Below, one piece after another: positions 6,603 through 11,006 of a stretch of DNA of 11,006 nucleotides. The notes beneath the pieces are model-generated. The model had not been told where the DNA came from and ran no database searches. It saw only the letters and a list, made by a program, of their open reading frames with translations. The stretch is from the NCBI GenBank assembly GCA_031284185.1, contig JAITAJ010000160.1:1-11006 (forward strand), read 5' to 3'. The position numbers and the translations under genes were made by a program. Numbering within the stretch: position 1 is the first letter of the stretch; each line of letters opens with the position of its first letter. The stretch is from Accumulibacter sp. GTDB taxonomy: Bacteria > Pseudomonadota > Gammaproteobacteria > Burkholderiales > Rhodocyclaceae.

Positions 6603-6841
6603 AATAGAGAAGACAGAGAAACCCAGAACTCGGTTTCCCCTCCCTCACCCAGCGCGAAGCGCCACAAACTGACCTGTCTTCTGTCCCCTCCAAGCTCTGT
6701 CCTCTGAACAGCGCGAAGCGCCGCAAACTGACCTGTCTTCTGTCCTCTCCAAGCTCTGTCCTCTGAACCCGATCGCTCGGTTTTCTGTCCTCTGAACGGC
6801 GCAAAGCGCCGCAAGCTAATCTGTCTTCTGTCTTCTCTATT
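6603..6841. repeat. Repeat block bounded by a 15-bp inverted repeat
   Basis: AATAGAGAAGACAGA at 6603-6617 is the exact reverse complement of TCTGTCTTCTCTATT at 6827-6841. Between them lie two and a half copies of a 59-bp unit and several TCTGTCC heptads. The right arm encodes the last araD codons and its stop. No target-site duplication is visible. It could be a small non-autonomous element or a by-product of repeat expansion. Confidence 0.6.
6651..6837. repeat. 59-bp tandem repeat with GC hairpins and TCTGTCC heptads
   Basis: Copy 1 is 6651-6709 and copy 2 is 6710-6768, differing at two positions. A diverged partial copy runs from 6798 to about 6837. Each starts with a small hairpin: GCGC-GAA-GCGC at 6652-6662 and 6711-6721, and a perfect GGCGC-AAA-GCGCC at 6798-6810. 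Polypyrimidine TCTGTCCTCT-type segments follow, the same heptad as at 4-66. Open frames across it on either strand are low-complexity and are not taken as genes. Confidence 0.9.
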
Positions 6842-7568
6842 TGACTGTCTTCTGACCAGCTGTCATCTGATGCCTGATCTGTCCGTAATAGGCCCCCGGG
6901 CCATGCTTGCGGAAAAAATGCCTGTCCAGCAAATGCTGCGGCATCGGTGGCAGATTCGGGTCGATCCGCAGACTGAACATGGCCATGCGCGCGACGAGTT
7001 CCAGCACGGCGGCATTGTGCGTGGCGGCATGGGCATCGGCGCCCCAGGCGAACGGCCCGTGGTTGGCGACCAACACGGCGGGCACGTTCTCCGGGTCGAG
7101 GTTCCCCTCGCGGAAACGGGCGACGATGGACAAGCCGGTTTCCGCCTCATAGCGGTGCGCGGTCTGCGCTTCGCTCAGGGGACGGGTACAGGGGATTTCA
7201 CCGTGAAAATAATCGGCATGCGTCGTGCCCAACGCCGGAATGCCCCGGCACGCTTGCGCCCACACGGTGGCCCACGACGAATGCGTATGGACGATGCCGC
7301 CGATCGATGGGAAATGGCGATACAGCTCGACATGGGTCGGCAGGTCCGACGACGGACACAAGGCGCCTTCGATGACCCGGCCCTCGGCATCGACGACGAC
7401 CATGTCGCCGGCCTTCATCGTTTCGTAAGGCACGCCGCTCGGCTTGATGACGATCGACCCCGTGGCCGGATCCCGACCGCTGACGTTGCCCCAGGTGAAG
7501 TCCACCAGACCGAGGCGCGGCAGTTCCAGATTGGCCGCCCACACCGCTTCTTTCAATTGTTCCAGCAT
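6837..7568 (-). CDS. araD: L-ribulose-5-phosphate 4-epimerase (AraD/UlaF/SgbE family)
   Basis: This class II aldolase-type, zinc-dependent enzyme converts L-ribulose-5-P to D-xylulose-5-P, feeding the pentose phosphate pathway. It is 243 residues from the ATG at 7568. Landmarks are FTWGNVSGRD (residues 24-33), IKPSGVPYE (41-49), SSD with Asp75, zinc ligands His94 and His96 (IVHTHSSWATVWAQ) and His170 (LVANHGPFAWG), Asp119 and the C-terminal Tyr228 (GPGAYYGQ), each one residue before the E. coli numbering. The frame is open to 8210, but the upstream part is antisense-free shadow over ulaE. It follows ulaE with a TGATG overlap, so the two are coupled. The usual end is near YYGQ; here about 13 residues are added, the last ones encoded by the repeat block. 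UlaF or SgbE naming is equally possible. Confidence 0.93.
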   Translation of the reverse strand: MLEQLKEAVWAANLELPRLGLVDFTWGNVSGRDPATGSIVIKPSGVPYETMKAGDMVVVDAEGRVIEGALCPSSDLPTHVELYRHFPSIGGIVHTHSSWATVWAQACRGIPALGTTHADYFHGEIPCTRPLSEAQTAHRYEAETGLSIVARFREGNLDPENVPAVLVANHGPFAWGADAHAATHNAAVLELVARMAMFSLRIDPNLPPMPQHLLDRHFFRKHGPGAYYGQIRHQMTAGQKTVK

Positions 7569-8422
7569 CAGGCATAACCTCCTTGTTGCAAGCGTTCCCC
7601 GACCCATTGCCTGGCCCGGAGGATTTCCTTCAGGGGATCGACGGTTTTCTCGGTCCACATCTCGACCAGAAAAGGACCGGCATAACCGAGATCGAACAGC
7701 ACCTTGAAGCAATGCGCGAAATCCACCGTTCCCTCGCCGAAGGGCACGTCGCGGAACGCGCCCGGAAAGTTCGGGCCGACCGGACGGGTCTCCTTGACGT
7801 GAATTCCAACGATGTGTTCGATGCCAAGCCGAAGCTCCCGCTCGACGTCGTTGCCCCAGGCCGTCAGATTGCCGAGATCGGGATAGACCAGCAACCACGG
7901 CGACGGCAGGCGTTCCTTGAGCGCGAGATAGCGGGAAATGGAATTCATGAACGGCGTATCCATGATTTCCACCGCCAGCGTCACCTGATGGCGCGCCGCC
8001 TCGTCCACCGCGCGCGCCATTCCCGCATGATAGCGCTCGCGCGACGCCAGCGTCGACGGCTCGTAATAGACATCGTATGCGGCCAGCTGGATCACCCGTA
8101 TCCCCGTGTCGCTGGCGAAATGGATCGCCTTGCTCATCAACTCCCGGGCCTGCGCGCGGATCGCCGGATCGGCGCTGCCGAATGGAATCCCGCGGTGCCC
8201 GGACAGGCACATCGTCGGAACCGGCATCCCGGCTTCGAGCGACGCCCGGACGAACTCCAGCCGCTCTTTCGTGGACCAGTCCAGACGCGCCATGCGTTCG
8301 GGCGTCTCGTCCACGGAAATTTCCAGGAAATCGTATCCGGCGGCCCGCGCCGCGTCGAAGCGTTCGGCCCAGGCCATGTTCTTCGGCAGCGCTTTCTCGT
8401 AGATACCTATCGGATTCTTCAT
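7568..8422 (-). CDS. ulaE: L-ribulose-5-phosphate 3-epimerase (UlaE/SgbU family)
   Basis: This TIM-barrel enzyme interconverts L-xylulose-5-P and L-ribulose-5-P, in E. coli in L-ascorbate and related L-sugar degradation. The 284 residues match the E. coli enzyme. Landmarks are PIGIYEKALP, a FLEISVDETPERMARLDWS block near 32, VPTMCLSGHRGIPFGS near 68, IRVIQLAAYDVYYE near 108 and the metal ligands Glu152 (LAVEIMDTPFMNSISR), Asp182 (YPDLGNLTAWGNDVE), His208 (VGIHVKET) and Glu254 (LVEMWTE). An in-frame ATG at 8431 is possible, but AAAGG touches it directly, while it is well spaced from the ATG at 8422, which is preferred. It is the first gene of a two-gene unit with araD. No kinase or 3-keto-gulonate-6-P decarboxylase is in the window. 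Confidence 0.94.
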   Translation of the reverse strand: MKNPIGIYEKALPKNMAWAERFDAARAAGYDFLEISVDETPERMARLDWSTKERLEFVRASLEAGMPVPTMCLSGHRGIPFGSADPAIRAQARELMSKAIHFASDTGIRVIQLAAYDVYYEPSTLASRERYHAGMARAVDEAARHQVTLAVEIMDTPFMNSISRYLALKERLPSPWLLVYPDLGNLTAWGNDVERELRLGIEHIVGIHVKETRPVGPNFPGAFRDVPFGEGTVDFAHCFKVLFDLGYAGPFLVEMWTEKTVDPLKEILRARQWVGERLQQGGYA

Positions 8423-8535
8423 GTCGGACATCCTTTGCGGGGGAGTTTATTCAGGCAATGATCAAATGCAAGGGGGCGAAGGTACAAAGTGATCGATACA
8501 GGGTTCCATGAGAAATATCCACTCAACCCGAAAAA

Positions 8536-8563
8536 ATGATATATCGTGTTGTTTTCATTGAAA
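8536..8563 (-). promoter_or_regulatory. Candidate sigma-70 promoter for ulaE-araD
   Basis: On the minus strand, TTTCAA (8563-8558) and TATCAT (8541-8536) are separated by 16 nt. The -10 matches consensus at 5 of 6 positions and the -35 only at 3 of 6. It would give a leader of about 105 nt before the ATG at 8422. This is a motif reading only. Confidence 0.25.
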
Positions 8564-8602
8564 TAATCATTGACGATCCTCACGCTTGCAAAAGTGGGCA
8601 AA

Positions 8603-8622
8603 TTGATTATGGAATGAATCAA
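8603..8622. promoter_or_regulatory. Operator-like inverted repeat TTGATT-N8-AATCAA
   Basis: Perfect 6-bp arms are separated by 8 nt, about 20 bp in all, in the AT-rich divergent region. The geometry suits a dimeric sugar-responsive regulator (LacI, DeoR or GntR type), but no regulator gene is in the window. Confidence 0.35.
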
Positions 8623-8626
8623 AATC

Positions 8627-8639
8627 GATCATTATGATC
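8627..8639. promoter_or_regulatory. Operator-like palindrome GATCATTATGATC
   Basis: Perfect 6-bp arms GATCAT and ATGATC flank a single central T. It lies 4 bp from the preceding inverted repeat, and the pair could form one binding region upstream of the ABC operon. Confidence 0.35.
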
Positions 8640-8725
8640 AACATGAAAACCGGGCAATAATTGCCGGAGTTCGTTTACCGACACCGGGCGGCAAGCATCT
8701 CATGGACCGTCCGGGGAGGCGCGCG

Positions 8726-8955
8726 ATGACCGCGGGCGTCGGGCGGCTCAATGTTACCAAACACTTCGGCAACAACACGATCGTCGATGGCATCGGCCTT
8801 TCCGCCGCCGGCGAATTCATCGCGCTGGTCGGCGCGTCCGGCTGCGGCAAGTCGACGACGCTGCGCATGATCGCCGGACTCGAACCGGCCAGCGGTGGAC
8901 GGATACTGATCGGCGGGCGCGACGTGACGACCGCCCGTCCCGACGAACGCGAGGA
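8726..8955 (+). pseudogene. Sugar ABC transporter ATP-binding protein, 5' fragment (MalK/UgpC type)
   Basis: The ATG at 8726, behind GGGGAGG with a 6-nt spacer, starts about 76 residues of a carbohydrate-type ABC ATPase: LNVTKHFGNNTIVDGIGLSA, LVGASGCGKSTTLRMIAGLE with Walker A at residues 36-44, then SGGRILIGGRDVTTARPDER. At about 8952 the homology ends abruptly where MVFQ and the Q-loop would follow, and sequence of a substrate-binding protein begins. The Q-loop, signature motif, Walker B, H-loop and regulatory domain are all missing (roughly 280 of 360 residues), so it cannot work as an ATPase. The frame runs on to 9058, but that tail is not ATPase. It heads the decayed operon. Confidence 0.85.
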
Positions 8956-9762
8956 TCGGAAACTTCGGTGCTGGCTTACCGCAAGGACATTTTTGAGAAG
9001 CATGGTTTCAAGGCGCCGCAAACCTACGGCGAGTTGCAGGAGCTGCTCGCGCCGCTGAGGACCCGGTCAGGCATTGGCGCCCTTCCCGCAGTCAGGCCGG
9101 TCATCAATGCGTCCATGCCTGGTTGCTGCATCCGAATTCCTTGGGCGGCGCCGTATTCGACGAAAACTGGAATTGCGCATTCACTCGGAAACCGGGTATC
9201 GACGCGCTGAAACTATTGAAGGAGATATCGGAAACCGGGCCGGCGGGTATTCCGGGTCACGGTCAGAGAGAGAGGATCGACGCCTTCCTGCAAGGGCAGG
9301 CGGCGATGTACCTCGACTCGATCCTGATGTCGGGTCGGATACGCCCCGCACCCGGAAGGCGCGTCGCAATCGGGCGGATTCGGCCTCGCCATTCCGAGGA
9401 ACGCCAAGAACGAGGACGCGGCATTCCTGCTGCTGCAATGGCTGACGTCGAAAGCGGCCGACATCGCGGTGACCAAGGCGGGCGGCAACGCAATACGCAT
9501 GTCGACGCCGAACGATCCCGAGATCATGAAACGATATCCGGAATTCGCCATCCTCAGGGAGCAGTTGAGATGCGTCGAACCCGACTGGCGCCCGATCATC
9601 GCCGAATGGGACGAAATCGACATCCAGGCGCCGTGAATCGGCATTTCCGAGGCATTGACCGGCAAGAAACCACCCGAAGAAGCGCTCAACGGTGCCGTGC
9701 CGAAGGTCGCCGACATCATGAGGCGCGGCGGTCATCTGAAAACCTGCGTCGTTCCGGCATGA
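8956..9762 (+). pseudogene. Sugar/polyol ABC transporter substrate-binding protein, decayed
   Basis: Only the C-terminal two thirds of a family 1 extracellular solute-binding protein remains, split over frames. Segment 1 (from 8956) reads ETSVLAYRKDIFEKHGFKAP then TYGELQELLAPL. Near 9085-9095 homology moves to the next frame: SQAGHQCVHAWLLHPNSLGG, AVFDENWNCAFT, DALKLLKEIS, FLQGQAAMYLDSILM. Near 9330 it moves again: RVGYAPHPEGASQSGGFGLA, IPRNAKNEDAAFLLLQWLTS, YPEFAILREQL. About ten residues are missing at that junction. An in-frame TGA at 9634-9636 interrupts it before ISEALTGKKPPEEALNGAVP; the native stop is 9760-9762. The signal peptide and N-lobe start are absent, joined instead to the ATPase stub. 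The residues resemble mannitol/sorbitol-type binding proteins, but the ligand is uncertain. Confidence 0.88.
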
Positions 9763-9795
9763 CCGGGACAACGGAATGACGATGATGCCCTCACC

Positions 9796-10532
9796 ATGAT
9801 TATCGATTCGCGTTCCAACGCCGGCGTGGCCTGCCCATACCCGGTGATCAGTGCCCTGCGGCTCGGCTTTTACGACTGGAACATGGGCACGCCCTGGGCG
9901 CAGGCGAAATGGGCCGGCTGGACGTCGTTCGAGATCGTCTTCATTGATCCCGTCATGTGGCGCAGTCTGTAGACGACGCTCAAGTTCGCAACAATCGGCG
10001 TCTCGACCGATATCTTCCTCGGCATCGCGCTGGCGCCGGCGCTCGAAGGCAAGATCCGCGGCATGGTCTTCTTCCGCGCCCTGTTCATCCTGCCGATGAT
10101 AGTCGCGCCGATCGTCGTCTTCGGCATCGCCGCGAAAGACTCGCTGGCCGATGAAACGCCGGCGTTCGCGGCGATCATCATTTCCGACATCTGGCAATGG
10201 ATGCCCTTCGTCTTCATCATGGTCATCGCCGGCCTGGCCAACGTCGATTCGAGCGTGCTCGAAGCCGCGCGCTGGGGACGATCATCCGGCGCGTCAAGCT
10301 GCCGATGATCGCGCACGTCCTGGTCATCACGCTGGTGATGCGCCTGACCTTCGGCGGGCCGGGCGATTCGACCGAAGTATTGTCGACGCGCATCTACAAG
10401 ACTGCCTTCATCGGCCAGAAGCCCGGCGCGGCCTCCGCCATCTCGATCTTGCCGCTGATCGTGGTGATGTTCCTGACCTGGCTGGCCCTGCGCCTGTCCA
10501 CCCACTTGTCGACAGCGGAGGCGATTGAATGA
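9796..10532 (+). pseudogene. Sugar ABC transporter permease, MalF type, decayed
   Basis: From 9796 one frame gives PVISALRLGFYDWN, a shortened periplasmic region, WRSL, an in-frame TAG at 9970-9972, then TTLKFATIGVSTDIFLGIAL, MVFFRALFILPMIVAPIVVF and QWMPFVFIMVIAGLANVDSS with VLEAAR, the start of the EAA loop. Around 10270 the loop loses its usual DGAS stretch and changes frame: TIIRRVKLPMIAHVLVITLV, MRLTF, then GGPGDSTEVLSTRIYKTAFI to the stop at 10530-10532. About a dozen residues seem missing between MRLTF and GGPGD. Most of the first membrane segment is missing too. One stop, one frameshift and several deletions make function very unlikely. The stop overlaps the start of the next permease. 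Confidence 0.88.
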
Positions 10533-11006
10533 ACAAGAAACGCTCTTTACTCATCGCGCGTTATCTCGCGCTGACGGCGCTGGCCATCCTTTGCGCCGGG
10601 CCGATCCTGATCATGATGATCACATCGTTCAGGACGCAGGCGCAGACCTTCACGACCGGGCTGTCTTTTTTCTTCGCGCCGATGCTGGGAAACTACCGTG
10701 ACGTCATTTTCGATTCGAGTTTCGGTCGCTACCTGGTCAACTCGCTCATTGCCGGCATCGCCGCCACGTTGCTGGCATTATTGTTCGGCTGCATGGCCGC
10801 CTACGGTCTGGCGCGTTTCTCGTTCGCCGGACGCCGGACCATCGCCTGTGCGACGCTGATACTGCGCACAGTGCCGCTGGCGATGATCGCCGTGCCCGTG
10901 TTCATGGTCTGGAGCGACTGGCATCTGACCGACTCTCTCGGCGGATTGATCCTGCGCTATGCCGCCGTCAATCCTCCCTTCATTATCTGGCTGTTCTACG
11001 GTTTCG
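10529..11006 (+). CDS. Sugar ABC transporter permease, MalG type (partial, runs off the window)
   Basis: This is the second inner-membrane permease of a carbohydrate (CUT1) ABC importer. The ATG at 10529 overlaps the upstream TGA (ATGA) and has GGAGG with a 7-nt spacer, so it was translationally coupled. 159 residues are visible without interruption: an N-terminal membrane segment (LALTALAILCAGPILIMMIT), SFRTQAQTF, LGNYRDVIFDSSFGRYLVNS, a second hydrophobic segment near residue 75, AAYGLARFSFAGRR, a third (LRTVPLAMIAVPVFMVW), then LTDSLGGLIL and PPFIIWLFYGF. The EAA loop would follow beyond the edge. It is the only ABC component here with no visible lesion. It may be a more recent casualty-in-waiting or be damaged further on; without partners it probably does not function. 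Confidence 0.85.
   Translation, partial: MNKKRSLLIARYLALTALAILCAGPILIMMITSFRTQAQTFTTGLSFFFAPMLGNYRDVIFDSSFGRYLVNSLIAGIAATLLALLFGCMAAYGLARFSFAGRRTIACATLILRTVPLAMIAVPVFMVWSDWHLTDSLGGLILRYAAVNPPFIIWLFYGF

Larger units (their letters stand above)
8423..8725. promoter_or_regulatory. Divergent regulatory region between ulaE and the ABC operon
   Basis: About 300 bp with no credible gene and clearly AT-richer than its surroundings between roughly 8500 and 8670. It should contain promoters for ulaE-araD (leftward) and the ABC operon (rightward), plus the two operator-like inverted repeats listed separately. Confidence 0.5.

Noticed and set aside
6418..6814. Minus-strand open frames over the repeat block
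   Set aside because: They encode low-complexity strings of the RGQKTE/SEDR type that come from the TCTGTCC heptads, not a protein.
6603..6841. CRISPR array
   Set aside because: The units are adjacent 59-bp copies without unique spacers, and the heptads are direct tandem repeats.
7569..8210. N-terminal extension of the AraD frame
   Set aside because: It overlaps ulaE on the same strand in another frame and has no homology; AraD begins canonically at the ATG at 7568.
9181..10197. 338-codon minus-strand open frame across the ABC pseudogenes
   Set aside because: Its composition is Arg/Asp/Gly-rich shadow coding, with no recognisable domain, and it lies opposite clear SBP and permease homology.

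Overview
The window looks like chromosomal DNA of a proteobacterium, most likely beta- or gammaproteobacterial. It carries RdgC, and it carries the gloB / YafS-like methyltransferase / rnhA / dnaQ neighbourhood that is typical of those classes. Most of it is GC-rich; aroP at the left edge and the 8.4-8.7 kb intergenic region are visibly more AT-rich.

Layout. 1-70: a heptanucleotide tandem repeat (TCTGTCC) that runs to 1 nt before the stop codon of a minus-strand aromatic amino acid permease (aroP, 68-1441). 1713-2609: rdgC on the minus strand with a perfect TATAAT box upstream. 2782-3210: a plus-strand small basic protein of unknown function behind a strong Shine-Dalgarno sequence. 3211-3421: a stem-loop and an 18-bp direct repeat between convergent genes. 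3422-5334: a compact minus-strand operon of methyltransferase, rnhA and dnaQ, divergent from gloB (5362-6126) across only 27 bp. 6196-6574: a frameshifted, truncated IS5-family transposase remnant. 6603-6841: a repeat block of 59-bp units with small GC hairpins and TCTGTCC heptads, bounded by a 15-bp inverted repeat, whose right edge supplies the last codons and stop of araD. 6837-8422: ulaE and araD, overlapping by one base, predicted to convert L-xylulose-5-P to L-ribulose-5-P and then to D-xylulose-5-P. 8423-8725: an AT-rich divergent regulatory region with two operator-like inverted repeats. 8726-11006: a decayed sugar/polyol ABC transporter operon. Its ATPase is cut off after Walker A and fused to the middle of the binding protein; the binding protein and first permease carry frameshifts and in-frame stops; the second permease is open as far as the window edge.

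How it fits together. The core genes cover DNA metabolism (RdgC, RNase HI, DnaQ proofreading) and methylglyoxal detoxification (GloB). The right half is a carbon-uptake locus in which the catabolic epimerases look intact while the matching importer has been lost. I see no defence system, CRISPR array, prophage or clearly novel multi-gene system. The most unusual material is the heptad/59-bp repeat family at two gene 3' ends and the deletion-fusion remnants of the transporter.
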